Part shown: positions 1 through 5,288 of the stretch, one piece after another
How the letters are laid out: each line of letters opens with the position of its first letter
How positions within the stretch are numbered: the first letter of the stretch is position 1
Assembly (NCBI GenBank): GCA_958434805.1
Contig: CAUBDX010000061.1
Coordinates: forward strand, 1-5,320
DNA: 5,320 bases
Origin: an uncultured Phocaeicola sp.
GTDB lineage: Bacteria > Bacteroidota > Bacteroidia > Bacteroidales > Bacteroidaceae
Direction of reading: 5' to 3'
Translations under genes and position numbers: made by a program
The notes under the pieces: model-generated
Database searches by the model: none
What the model was told of the DNA's origin: nothing
Seen by the model: only the letters and a program-made list of their open reading frames with translations

Positions 1-52
1 CCCGTACGTCAGTTTAGCAAACTGGTGGTTTCAGCCACTCACCCAAACTTCC
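1..52 (-). tRNA. tRNA-Ser(GCU), 5' part only, cut by the window edge
   Basis: Read on the minus strand from 52 down, the sequence gives the 5' half of a type II tRNA. It has the acceptor strand GGAAGTT (52-46), then TG, a D-arm with stem GGT/ACC around a GAGTGGCTGAA loop, and an anticodon arm with loop TTGCTAA (20-14). The anticodon GCT (18-16) would read the serine codons AGC and AGU. The anticodon stem has four good pairs and a C-A mismatch at the outer pair. The serine variable arm begins as GACGTACGGG, where the window ends; the T-arm and 3' acceptor strand lie outside. A Bacteroidota-type promoter sits about 40 bases upstream on the same strand, which supports an intact gene. The start base is set by the 7-nt acceptor strand. 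Confidence 0.9.
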
Positions 53-91
53 AAAGTCAAGTTGTAAAAACGCTTTCTCTCAAACGCGGTG

Positions 92-122
92 CAAAGATAG
101 ATGGTCTTTTTGATTCTTGCAA
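92..122 (-). promoter_or_regulatory. Promoter of tRNA-Ser (Bacteroidota -33/-7 type)
   Basis: On the minus strand the -7 box TATCTTTG (99-92) matches TAnnTTTG exactly. A TTGC word (122-119) lies 19 bases upstream and serves as the -33 box. Transcription should start near 84-86, giving a leader of roughly 33 bases before the tRNA 5' end at 52. The same spacing and the same TTGC word occur at the pflB and tRNA-Asp promoters. Confidence 0.8.
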
Positions 123-394
123 GCATTTAAACAACTTTTTTCCGTTTTTTTATTGCTTCAGCCTCATCCGCACACCTTCTCAGTACGCTTCTTTCGTTGA
201 TTCTCAGCAATCTCTCGATTACATTTCAACCGTATTTCCACAAACAAAAGATGATTTTCTCACGCTCTCCTTTCAGCAGACTGTTGTTGTTACGCCTTTC
301 ATCCGTATTTCTGTACAATATACTTTAAACGGGTCTCCATTATCAGCCCATTATTGTAATTAATACAAATTAGCAATATACTTAATATTAGGTA
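123..394. other. Spacer between divergent tRNA-Ser and pflB promoters; no supportable gene
   Basis: This stretch separates two divergent transcription units. The plus strand is pyrimidine-rich with long T-runs (137-151) and becomes AT-rich after 350. A plus-strand frame is open from 25 to 363, but it begins inside the tRNA-Ser gene. On the minus strand one frame reads as Lys/Arg/Glu-rich peptides (about 226 to 127) but contains an internal TGA and has no ATG, which a purine-rich strand would produce by chance. I see no credible coding sequence, terminator or clear operator here. Confidence 0.6.
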
Positions 395-425
395 TTGCCC
401 AAATCACAGAAAAGAACTACCTTTG
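395..425 (+). promoter_or_regulatory. Promoter of the pflB-pflA unit
   Basis: TACCTTTG at 418-425 is an exact match to the Bacteroidota -7 element TAnnTTTG. TTGC at 395-398 is placed 19 bases upstream as the -33 box. Transcription should start near 431-433, leaving a 5' leader of about 100 bases before the pflB start codon. The -7 word is identical to the one before tRNA-Asp and the one at the right edge of the window, which suggests a housekeeping-type promoter. I did not recognise a convincing FNR/CRP-like palindrome around it, so any oxygen or carbon control is not visible here. Confidence 0.85.
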
Positions 426-439
426 CCGGTGTTTTTCAA

Positions 440-526
440 GACAGAAGAACAAAAAAAATAAAAAGCTCAAGAACTTAAGGACCAAAAAACTTAAGAACTT
501 AAAAACTAAAAAACTAAAAACCAAAA
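440..526 (+). repeat. Degenerate 8-base tandem array filling the pflB 5' leader
   Basis: The leader can be cut into about eleven consecutive units of 8 bases (one of 7). In order from 440 they are GACAGAAG, AACAAAAA, AAATAAAA, AGCTCAAG, AACTTAAG, GACCAAAA, AACTTAAG, AACTTAAA, AACTAAAA, AACTAAA (7 bases), AACCAAAA. The third base is C in all but one unit, so cytosines fall at 442, 450, 466, 474, 482, 490, 498, 506 and 514, all on one 8-base register. Most differences between units from 464 on are transitions. The array ends 5 bases before the ATG at 532. It has very little G (none from 496 to 533), so the mRNA leader should be unstructured and A-rich, which suits initiation without a Shine-Dalgarno sequence in this phylum. 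That role is inference. Confidence 0.75.
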
Positions 527-531
527 CAATT

Positions 532-2754
532 ATGGCTATGAATTTCAAAGAAGGTCGTTGGAACCATGAAATCAATGTAACCGATTTTGTTAAAACAAAC
601 ATCACTCCCTATGAAGGTGATGCTTCTTTCTTAACCGGTCCGACAGAACGTACCAAAGCTGTATGGAACAAGTGTCTGGAAGCACTTGCAGAAGAACGTG
701 CCAACAACGGTGTACGCTCACTTGACCACTCAACCGTTTCAACCATTACTTCTTTCGCACCGGGATATATAGATAAGGAGAACGAAGTTATCGTAGGTTT
801 GCAAACCGATGAGGTACTACGCCGTGCCATCAAGCCATTTGGTGGAATCAAGGTAGTAGAAAAAGCATGCCGCGAAAACGGTATCGAAGTCGACCCGAAA
901 GTAAAAGATATCTTTACCCACTACCGCAAGACACATAACGACGGAGTATTCGACGCTTATACCGAAGAAATCCGTTCATTCCGTTCTTTGGGATTCCTCA
1001 CCGGTCTGCCCGACAACTATGCACGTGGACGCATCATCGGCGACTACCGCCGTCTGGCTTTATACGGAGTTGACCGCATCATCGAAGCTAAACAAGATGA
1101 CTTGCGCCACCTTACCGGTCCGATGACCGATGAACGCATCCGTCTCCGCGAAGAGGTTGCCGAACAAATCAAGGCCTTAAAGGAAATCAAGGTAATGGGC
1201 GAACAGTACGGCTTAGACCTTTCACGCCCGGCTACTAACGCACGCGAAGCCGTTCAGTGGGTATATATGGCTTACCTTGCTGCCGTGAAAGAGCAAGACG
1301 GAGCTGCAATGTCATTAGGTAATGTTTCTTCTTTCCTCGACATCTACATTGAGTACGATATGGCTAACGGAACATTGGACGAAATCCATGCACAGGAACT
1401 CATCGACCAGTTCGTTATCAAGCTGCGTATGGTACGCCACTTACGTATGCAGGCCTACACCGATATTTTTGCGGGCGACCCCACCTGGGTTACAGAAGCC
1501 ATCGGCGGACGCTTCAATGACGGACGTACAAAAGTAACCAAAACGTCATTCCGTTTCCTTCAGACTTTATATAACCTCGGTCCCTCTCCCGAGCCGAACC
1601 TGACTGTATTGTGGAGTCCCGAACTGCCGGAAGGATTCAAGAACTTCTGTGCACAGGTTTCTATCGATACCTCTTCTATCCAGTATGAAAACGATGAGCT
1701 GATGCGTGAAGTACGTAATTCTGACGACTACGGAATTGCCTGCTGCGTTTCTTATCAGGATATCGGCCGCCACATCCAGTTCTTCGGCGCACGCTGTAAC
1801 TTGGCTAAAGCGTTGCTGCTTGCCATCAACGGAGGACGCTGTGAAAATACCGGAACATTGATGGTAAAAGACATTCCCGTATTAAGCGGTGATGTGTTAA
1901 ACTTCGAAGAAGTACTGGCAAACTATAAGAAGGTACTGAAAGAAATGGCTCGTGTATATAATGAAGCAATGAATATCATCCACTACATGCACGATAAGTA
2001 TTACTACGAAAAAGCGCAGATGGCTTTCGTTGACACACATCATGCCATCAACTTGGCTTACGGTGTGGCCGGCATGTCTATCGCTGTCGATTCATTGTCT
2101 GCCATCAAGTATGCAAAGGTTACAGCTAAGCGCAACGATATCGGTCTGACCGAAGGATTTGACATTGAAGGAGAATTCCCTTGTTTCGGAAACGACGACG
2201 ACCGTGTAGACCACTTGGCAGTCGATTTGATTTACTACTTCGATGAAGAACTGAAGAAGCTTCCGATTTACAAGAATGCGAAACCGACTTTGTCAATCTT
2301 GACCATCACTTCTAACGTAATGTATGGTAAGAAGACGGGTGCTACCCCCGACGGACGTGCCAAAGGGATTGCCTTTGCTCCGGGAGCCAACCCGATGCAT
2401 GGACGTGACAAGAACGGAGCCATCGCTTCACTGAGCTCGGTAGCCAAGCTTCGTTACCGTGACTCACAAGACGGTATCAGCAATACATTCTCTATCGTTC
2501 CTAAATCACTGGGTGTGGATATGGAAAACCGTATCGAAAACCTCGTAACGATGATGGATGGTTATTTTGTAAAAGGCGCGCATCACTTAAATGTGAACGT
2601 ATTAAACCGTGAAATGCTTGAAGATGCAATGGAACATCCGGAAAAATATCCACAGCTTACCATCCGCGTATCAGGCTATGCAGTAAACTTCATCAAGCTG
2701 AGCCGTGAGCATCAGTTAGAAGTTATTTCACGTAGCTTCCACGAACGTATGTAA
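532..2754 (+). CDS. pflB: Formate C-acetyltransferase (pyruvate formate-lyase), glycyl radical enzyme
   Basis: The enzyme converts pyruvate plus CoA to acetyl-CoA plus formate in the anoxic cytoplasm, an ATP-yielding fermentation step. At 740 residues it is close to the E. coli enzyme (760). The large PFL domain fills about residues 1-600 and the C-terminal glycine-radical domain about 610-735. Catalytic cysteines Cys404-Cys405 sit in IACCVS, and Arg421 in FFGAR matches the E. coli pyruvate-binding Arg435. Trp319 in [11 protein letters not shown] matches E. coli Trp333. The radical glycine is Gly715 in RVSGYAV, 25 residues from the C-terminus as expected. All key residues are present and the frame is uninterrupted, so it should be active once PflA installs the radical. 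The start is ATG 532; ATG 538 (MNFKEGRW) is an equally plausible start two codons later. It ends in tandem stops TAA TAG. The activase gene follows 156 bases downstream; no focA formate channel is adjacent. Confidence 0.98.
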   Translation: MAMNFKEGRWNHEINVTDFVKTNITPYEGDASFLTGPTERTKAVWNKCLEALAEERANNGVRSLDHSTVSTITSFAPGYIDKENEVIVGLQTDEVLRRAIKPFGGIKVVEKACRENGIEVDPKVKDIFTHYRKTHNDGVFDAYTEEIRSFRSLGFLTGLPDNYARGRIIGDYRRLALYGVDRIIEAKQDDLRHLTGPMTDERIRLREEVAEQIKALKEIKVMGEQYGLDLSRPATNAREAVQWVYMAYLAAVKEQDGAAMSLGNVSSFLDIYIEYDMANGTLDEIHAQELIDQFVIKLRMVRHLRMQAYTDIFAGDPTWVTEAIGGRFNDGRTKVTKTSFRFLQTLYNLGPSPEPNLTVLWSPELPEGFKNFCAQVSIDTSSIQYENDELMREVRNSDDYGIACCVSYQDIGRHIQFFGARCNLAKALLLAINGGRCENTGTLMVKDIPVLSGDVLNFEEVLANYKKVLKEMARVYNEAMNIIHYMHDKYYYEKAQMAFVDTHHAINLAYGVAGMSIAVDSLSAIKYAKVTAKRNDIGLTEGFDIEGEFPCFGNDDDRVDHLAVDLIYYFDEELKKLPIYKNAKPTLSILTITSNVMYGKKTGATPDGRAKGIAFAPGANPMHGRDKNGAIASLSSVAKLRYRDSQDGISNTFSIVPKSLGVDMENRIENLVTMMDGYFVKGAHHLNVNVLNREMLEDAMEHPEKYPQLTIRVSGYAVNFIKLSREHQLEVISRSFHERM

Positions 2755-2770
2755 TAGAAACTACAACAAC

Positions 2771-2785
2771 AGACCTTTTAGGTCT
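2771..2785 (+). other. Small perfect hairpin just after the pflB stop
   Basis: AGACCT (2771-2776), loop TTT, AGGTCT (2780-2785) form a perfect 6-bp stem 14 bases past the stop. It is followed by TCCTG rather than a T-run, so it is not a classic terminator. It could protect the pflB mRNA 3' end from exonucleases, or be chance. Confidence 0.4.
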
Positions 2786-2790
2786 TCCTG

Positions 2791-2872
2791 AGTTGACGGG
2801 GTGACATGTTGACAAAGCCACAAGGCCGAAACGCCTCGTGTTCCTGTCACCTGATACCTCGTCAACTTTTTT
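2791..2872 (+). terminator. Nested hairpin with T-run between pflB and pflA; possible attenuator
   Basis: The outer stem AGTTGACG (2791-2798) pairs with CGTCAACT (2860-2867), 8 bp without mismatch. A middle stem GGTGACA (2800-2806) pairs with TGTCACC (2845-2851), 7 bp, with an 8-base bulge on the 3' side. An inner stem CACAAGGC (2819-2826) pairs with GCCTCGTG (2833-2840) with one A-C mismatch and loop CGAAAC. Six T's (2867-2872) end the outer stem. This has the form of a partial terminator or mRNA processing element. A plausible role is to let less transcript reach pflA, since the activase is needed in small amounts relative to PflB. The word GTTGAC occurs twice (2792, 2808), so the 3' arm has two possible partners. 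Folding energy was not computed. Confidence 0.6.
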
Positions 2873-2910
2873 AACTATCTATTTTTTATCCCTAATTTTT
2901 AATCAACTTC

Positions 2911-3639
2911 ATGATCCGAGTTCATTCATACGAATCATTGGGCACTTACGACGGACCGGGCATCCGCCTTGTTGTCTTTCTCCAAGGCTGTAACTTCCGT
3001 TGCCTGTATTGCGCCAATCCCGACACCATCGACGCAAAAGGAGAAAGCAAAGAAACGGCTCCCGAAGAAATACTCCGAATGGCCGTCAGCCAAAAACCTT
3101 TCTTCGGTAAAAAAGGAGGAGTAACTTTCAGCGGAGGCGAACCTACCTTTCAGGCCAAAGCCTTGATTCCCTTGTTGCGTATGCTGAAAGAAGCTGGAAT
3201 ACATACCTGCATCGACTCAAACGGAGGTCTGTGGAATGAGGATGTCAAAGAACTTTTCTCGCTTGCCGACCTTGTCTTGCTCGATGTAAAAGAATTTAAT
3301 AACGAGCGGCATAAAGCTTTAACTGCCCGAAGCAACGAACAAACGCTTAAAACTGCCGAATGGCTCGAAAAAAACAACAAACCTTTCTGGTTACGCTATG
3401 TTTTAGTGCAGGGATACAGTGCTTTTAAAGAAGACATAGAAGCTTTAGGTAACCATTTCAAAAACTATAAAATGATTCAAAGGGTGGAAATCCTTCCCTA
3501 CCACACACTGGGTGTACATAAATACGAAGCCATGAAAATGGAGTATCAGCTTAAAGGAGTTCAGGCTAATACCCCGGAACAGTTAGAAGAGGTCAAAAAG
3601 CAAATGGAACAGTATTTTAGTTCGGTTTACGTGAACTAA
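2911..3639 (+). CDS. pflA: Pyruvate formate-lyase activating enzyme (radical SAM)
   Basis: A 242-residue cytoplasmic [4Fe-4S] radical-SAM enzyme that abstracts a hydrogen from the PflB glycine, producing the glycyl radical. The cluster motif CX3CX2C is Cys27, Cys31 and Cys34 (GCNFRCLYC), with the aromatic Tyr33 typical of the family. It is preceded by YDGPGIR (13-19), a hallmark of glycyl-radical activases. The SAM-binding GGE motif is in TFSGGEP (72-78). Further conserved stretches are CIDSNG (100-105), LLDVK (123-127), LRYVLVQGY and EILPYHTLG near the C-terminus. Length and order match E. coli PflA (246 residues), and no extra ferredoxin-like cluster domain is inserted, which favours the PFL type over other glycyl-radical activases. 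ATG 2911 lies just before the conserved HSYES...DGPGIR region. No separate TAnnTTTG promoter is visible upstream, so it is probably cotranscribed with pflB through the hairpin. Confidence 0.97.
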   Translation: MIRVHSYESLGTYDGPGIRLVVFLQGCNFRCLYCANPDTIDAKGESKETAPEEILRMAVSQKPFFGKKGGVTFSGGEPTFQAKALIPLLRMLKEAGIHTCIDSNGGLWNEDVKELFSLADLVLLDVKEFNNERHKALTARSNEQTLKTAEWLEKNNKPFWLRYVLVQGYSAFKEDIEALGNHFKNYKMIQRVEILPYHTLGVHKYEAMKMEYQLKGVQANTPEQLEEVKKQMEQYFSSVYVN

Positions 3640-3644
3640 TAGTT

Positions 3645-3684
3645 CCTGATACCCCGACACGCCTTCGGTCTGTCTTCGGTTTTA
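3645..3684 (+). repeat. Short repeat words after pflA, related to the pflB-pflA spacer
   Basis: CCTGATAC (3645-3652) is followed directly by CCCGACAC (3653-3660), two 8-mers differing by two transitions. The first 15 bases match the spacer word at 2850-2864 in 13 positions. CTTCGGT then occurs twice (3663-3669 and 3674-3680), 11 bases apart, and the second copy runs into TTTT. No strong hairpin results. It may be a decayed relative of the upstream spacer element. Confidence 0.4.
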
Positions 3685-3711
3685 TACATCCGTGAATCCC
3701 TAAAAAAGAGA

Positions 3712-3793
3712 AAAAAAAGATTATCTGACATGCAGTATTCCGCAAGACCCTGCATTTTCCTAACAGAAACAAAAAAACAAAGAATCTTTTTTT
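3712..3793 (+). terminator. Possible weak terminator or attenuator between pflA and the small membrane gene
   Basis: An 11-bp complementary pair, A7-GATT (3712-3722) and AATC-T7 (3783-3793), encloses a second hairpin, ATGCAG (3730-3735) with CTGCAT (3750-3755) followed by TTTT. The outer stem is almost all A-T and spans 60 bases, so it may be chance in A/T-tract DNA. If it does act, it would reduce read-through from pflA into the 3805 gene, for which I see no TAnnTTTG promoter. Confidence 0.25.
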
Positions 3794-3804
3794 AACAAAG
3801 CAAC

Positions 3805-4032
3805 ATGGAGAAAGTCTTAACTATAGAACCGATCAGAGAATCCAAAGACATTTCAAAAAAGATTTCCAGCAAGCAACTGGAAGCAAGAATTACAGCCTAC
3901 ACCATACTTTTTGCTACAATTATAGTAAATATATTATGGTGGGTTGGAACCCTGTCAATCCAATGGGAAACCAGCCCCGCTTCCTCGTTAGAAGCCGTTC
4001 AGCCGGATACACACAAGGCTGATTTAAAATAA
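3805..4032 (+). CDS. Small single-span membrane protein of unknown function
   Basis: A 75-residue protein that I do not recognise as a family. Residues 1-28 are hydrophilic and Lys-rich (Lys18, Lys19, Lys23, Arg28). Residues about 30-52 form one hydrophobic segment with a Trp-Trp pair (45-46), and 53-75 are a polar, Ser/Pro-containing tail. The positive charge before the segment predicts N-terminus inside and C-terminus outside. No cleavable signal peptide, lipobox or catalytic motif is seen. The ATG follows an A-rich stretch (AACAAAGCAAC), normal for this phylum, and a strong terminator begins 6 bases after the TAA, both of which support a real gene. It lies 165 bases after pflA on the same strand and is probably transcribed by read-through, since no promoter is visible. 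A functional link to PFL is not shown by the sequence. Confidence 0.7.
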   Translation: MEKVLTIEPIRESKDISKKISSKQLEARITAYTILFATIIVNILWWVGTLSIQWETSPASSLEAVQPDTHKADLK

Positions 4033-4037
4033 CAGAA

Positions 4038-4082
4038 AAAAGGACTTGGAAAAGCTTCGGCATTACCAAGTCCTTTATTTTA
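4038..4082 (+). terminator. Strong intrinsic terminator after the small membrane gene
   Basis: AAAGGACTTGG (4039-4049) pairs perfectly with CCAAGTCCTTT (4066-4076). The stem continues inward through two A-A mismatches to GC(TTCG)GC at 4054-4061, a stable UUCG tetraloop. It is followed by ATTTTATTT. A-runs before the 5' arm (4036-4041) supply a T-run on the other strand, so it may also stop minus-strand transcription. It closes the pflB-pflA-ORF unit. Confidence 0.93.
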
Positions 4083-4290
4083 TTTCAAGACACACGCTCC
4101 GCTCACGCATGCAAACACATCCTCCACTCCCTCTCTGCCAGCTGCTCCGCGCACGATTCTGCTTCCGCCACACTAAACCCTCAAGGCTGCAACAAGAGAG
4201 AAACCTATTTAAAGAAAGCTCAAACACTCCCTCTCAAAGCCCTTTTCAAAGTTTTTTTTCATGTTTTCATAAAAAAAACGCCTCAACCTA
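4083..4290. other. Spacer upstream of tRNA-Asp; no supportable gene
   Basis: The first half (4090-4190) is C-rich and poor in G on the plus strand; the second half carries T- and A-tracts (4251-4278) just ahead of the promoter, which could act as an UP-like A/T region. Minus-strand frames give only short peptides, the longest ATG-started one being 17 codons (4262-4209). One arm of a 15-bp inverted repeat lies here (4155-4169). Confidence 0.55.
4155..4169 (+). repeat. Left arm of a 15-bp inverted repeat around tRNA-Asp
   Basis: GATTCTGCTTCCGCC here is the exact reverse complement of GGCGGAAGCAGAATC at 4501-4515. Flanking bases do not extend the match. The two arms are 331 bases apart and enclose the promoter, tRNA-Asp and its terminator. 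Origin and role are unknown. Confidence 0.8.
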
Positions 4291-4320
4291 TTGCAGGTTT
4301 CAAAAATTGTCGTACCTTTG
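4291..4320 (+). promoter_or_regulatory. Promoter of tRNA-Asp
   Basis: TTGC (4291-4294), an 18-base spacer and TACCTTTG (4313-4320) make a good Bacteroidota promoter. Transcription should start near 4327, about 33 bases before the tRNA. A 5-bp inverted repeat AACCT/AGGTT (4285-4289, 4295-4299) overlaps the -33 box; its significance is doubtful. Confidence 0.85.
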
Positions 4321-4359
4321 CATCGCAATCGAGAGAGATAGCAAACAAAAAGAACAAAT

Positions 4360-4436
4360 GGTGCGTTAGTTCAGTTGGTTAGAATACATGCCTGTCACGC
4401 ATGGGGTCACGGGTTCGAGTCCCGTACGCACCGCCA
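4360..4436 (+). tRNA. tRNA-Asp(GUC)
   Basis: A complete 77-base tRNA including an encoded 3' CCA. The acceptor stem GGTGCGT (4360-4366) pairs with ACGCACC (4426-4432), followed by the discriminator G (4433), usual for tRNA-Asp, and CCA (4434-4436). The D-loop contains AGTTGGTTAGA. The anticodon stem CATGC/GCATG (4387-4391, 4399-4403) carries loop CTGTCAC with anticodon GTC at 4394-4396, reading GAU and GAC. The T-arm has stem ACGGG/CCCGT around TTCGAGT. It has its own promoter and terminator. I found no copy of the tRNA 3' end downstream that would mark an integrated element. Confidence 0.98.
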
Positions 4437-4454
4437 GCTTACAAGATTAAAACA

Positions 4455-4492
4455 AAAAGCTCTGATTCTTTTACGAATCAGGGCTTTTTTTT
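4455..4492 (+). terminator. Terminator of tRNA-Asp, probably bidirectional
   Basis: GCTCTGATTC (4459-4468) pairs with GAATCAGGGC (4475-4484) with one G-T pair and loop TTTTAC. It is followed by eight T's (4485-4492). The four A's before the 5' arm extend the stem and give a T-run on the opposite strand, so transcripts from the minus-strand ORF at 4542-4703 would also end here. Confidence 0.93.
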
Positions 4493-4500
4493 CGTTTCCG

Positions 4501-4515
4501 GGCGGAAGCAGAATC
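4501..4515 (+). repeat. Right arm of a 15-bp inverted repeat around tRNA-Asp
   Basis: GGCGGAAGCAGAATC is the exact reverse complement of 4155-4169. It begins 9 bases after the terminator T-run and lies before the end of the convergent minus-strand ORF. Confidence 0.8.
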
Positions 4516-4541
4516 CTACAACGTAGCATGAATTATGTTAC

Positions 4542-4703
4542 TCATTTATTACGCTTCAATAAAGTACTTACATCAGAAGGGAACATCCATGCAAAATCAG
4601 AGAAAAAGCCGGAAACAGTCTGCACATCAAGTGGGGCATACCCGTTATTTTGCCGCAATACTTCCTGTATCTTCTGAGCCATCCTCTCAAACAGGCTGTA
4701 CAT
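4542..4703 (-). CDS. Possible 53-residue protein, or C-terminal remnant of a broken gene
   Basis: I do not recognise this protein. Read from ATG at 4703 it starts MYSLFERMAQKIQEVLRQ, which looks like an amphipathic helix. A middle part follows with GYAPLDVQTVSGFF and DFAWMFPSDV, and it ends in LLKRNK before TGA. The mix of residues and codons looks coding, while the longer overlapping minus-strand frame (4789-4568) is Cys-rich and unlikely. GC content is clearly higher here than in the AT-rich DNA beyond 4740. In-frame TGA lies three codons before the ATG, and no A-rich leader precedes it, so the start is uncertain. A ribosome-site-like GGAGG (4746-4742) precedes an ATG at 4738 in another frame, so a frameshift may have separated an older N-terminus. 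Transcription would converge on tRNA-Asp and end at the shared terminator. Confidence 0.4.
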   Translation of the reverse strand: MYSLFERMAQKIQEVLRQNNGYAPLDVQTVSGFFSDFAWMFPSDVSTLLKRNK

Positions 4704-4766
4704 CCCGCAGTTTCACAAAAAAACAGATTAACAAGCATTTTCCTCCATAAATATACTGTTTTCATA

Positions 4767-4774
4767 CAAAGATA
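4767..4774 (-). promoter_or_regulatory. Possible -7 box for the 53-residue minus-strand ORF
   Basis: TATCTTTG on the minus strand (4774-4767) matches TAnnTTTG and is identical to the tRNA-Ser -7 box. No TTGn word is found at the right distance upstream (about 4794-4797 is A/T only). If used, it would start transcription near 4760 and leave about 57 bases before the ATG at 4703. Confidence 0.4.
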
Positions 4775-5016
4775 TACAGAGCAAAGCATTTTTATATTAT
4801 TTAACCAATCACCCTACATGTATAAATTCATAGAAAATAAAGGGTATTAATTACCATTTAAAAATAAATAGACATAAAACAACTATTTATTCCTTTTCAA
4901 AAGACCTTTTTTCTATAAAAGCGTATAAAGCACAAAACGATTTCATTTTGATAAAAAATAATAAAATACAAAAATAATTAGGTATATTTGTGCAAATTAT
5001 TAATCTAAATGCATTT
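4775..5016. other. AT-rich stretch without a supportable gene
   Basis: This region is strongly AT-rich with A-tracts and TA steps, especially 4841-5000. No frame on either strand gives a credible protein; the plus-strand frame ending at 4850 only finishes an implausible overlapping ORF. Near the end lie opposing TAnnTTTG-like words at 4976-4969 (minus) and 4983-4990 (plus), which in such DNA can arise by chance. Confidence 0.5.
4983..4990 (+). promoter_or_regulatory. Possible -7 box before the 29-residue ORF
   Basis: TATATTTG fits TAnnTTTG. No TTGn box lies 18-20 bases upstream; the nearest TTTG (4947-4950) is 32 bases away. A start near 4997 would leave a leader of about 20 bases before ATG 5017. 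The AT-rich setting makes a chance match quite likely. Confidence 0.35.
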
Positions 5017-5106
5017 ATGGAGATATTGGCAGATTATTTTGATAACACATTTTATAATACAGCGCACATAGTTTGGAGAAACGTTAAGCGTAGAGACGAT
5101 ATGTGA
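5017..5106 (+). CDS. Possible 29-residue peptide
   Basis: ATG 5017 to TGA 5106 encodes a peptide starting MEILADYFDNTFYNTAH and ending in a charged VKRRDDM tail. I recognise no family and see no membrane segment. A -7-like box lies 27 bases before the ATG and a short 6-bp hairpin (AGTGTG/TACACT, 5109-5124) follows the stop, but neither is decisive. It could be a leader peptide, a small free protein or chance. Confidence 0.3.
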   Translation: MEILADYFDNTFYNTAHIVWRNVKRRDDM

Positions 5107-5226
5107 CAAGTGTGTCCATACACTAATTATTTATACATATACACATCGTACGCAAAGACAAAGGTCTTGCCGCATAAGTACGCATTTTATTAACAATTCA
5201 ATTATATCATTAATCAAAAAACAGAG

Positions 5227-5271
5227 ATGAAAAGAGGATTTCTTTTGTTCGTCTCTCTTGCAGTGATGTAA
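5227..5271 (+). CDS. 14-residue signal-peptide-like stub (leader peptide or broken gene start)
   Basis: ATG 5227 follows an A-rich stretch (AATCAAAAAACAGAG), the usual Bacteroidota start context, and encodes MKRGFLLFVSLAVM before TAA. Two positive residues followed by a hydrophobic run look like the beginning of a secretion signal. No mature protein follows in frame: a TAA comes at once and a TGA seven codons later. The frame one base back (from 5262) stays open to the window end, so a frameshift is possible, but a strong promoter at 5289-5319 overlaps that frame. Confidence 0.3.
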   Translation: MKRGFLLFVSLAVM

Positions 5272-5288
5272 GCATTCTATTTTCCGCC

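Noticed and set aside
127..330. Minus-strand frame that reads as Lys/Arg/Glu-rich peptides, perhaps a decayed gene upstream of tRNA-Ser
   Set aside because: It holds an internal TGA and no usable ATG. A purine-rich strand gives such residues by chance, so I could not support a pseudogene call.
25..363. 112-codon plus-strand open frame at the left end
   Set aside because: It starts inside the tRNA-Ser gene, crosses the tRNA promoter and has a pyrimidine-strand composition (Phe, Ser, Thr, Gln rich). It has no promoter or start context of its own.
3767..3786. Continuation of the 8-base phasing in the A-rich leader of the 3805 gene (cytosines at 3770, 3778, 3786)
   Set aside because: Only three positions share the register and neighbouring cytosines do not, so chance is enough.
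4046..4677. Two consecutive plus-strand open frames spanning the tRNA-Asp region
   Set aside because: Both run through the terminator hairpin, promoter or tRNA-Asp itself, and the translations have no protein-like features.
4535..4850. Overlapping plus-strand frames (4535-4750, 4650-4850) and a minus-strand frame (4789-4568)
   Set aside because: Their compositions are improbable (Cys-, His- or Ser-rich), and the 53-residue minus-strand frame fits better as coding sequence in the same stretch.
4969..4976. Minus-strand TATTTTTG as a divergent promoter
   Set aside because: It lies in very AT-rich DNA with no properly spaced -33 box and no minus-strand gene close downstream.
4426..5160. tRNA-Asp as an integration site, with CGTACGCA at 5148-5155 as a possible downstream att copy
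   Set aside because: Only 8 bases match the tRNA 3' end, and no integrase or other mobile-element gene is visible.
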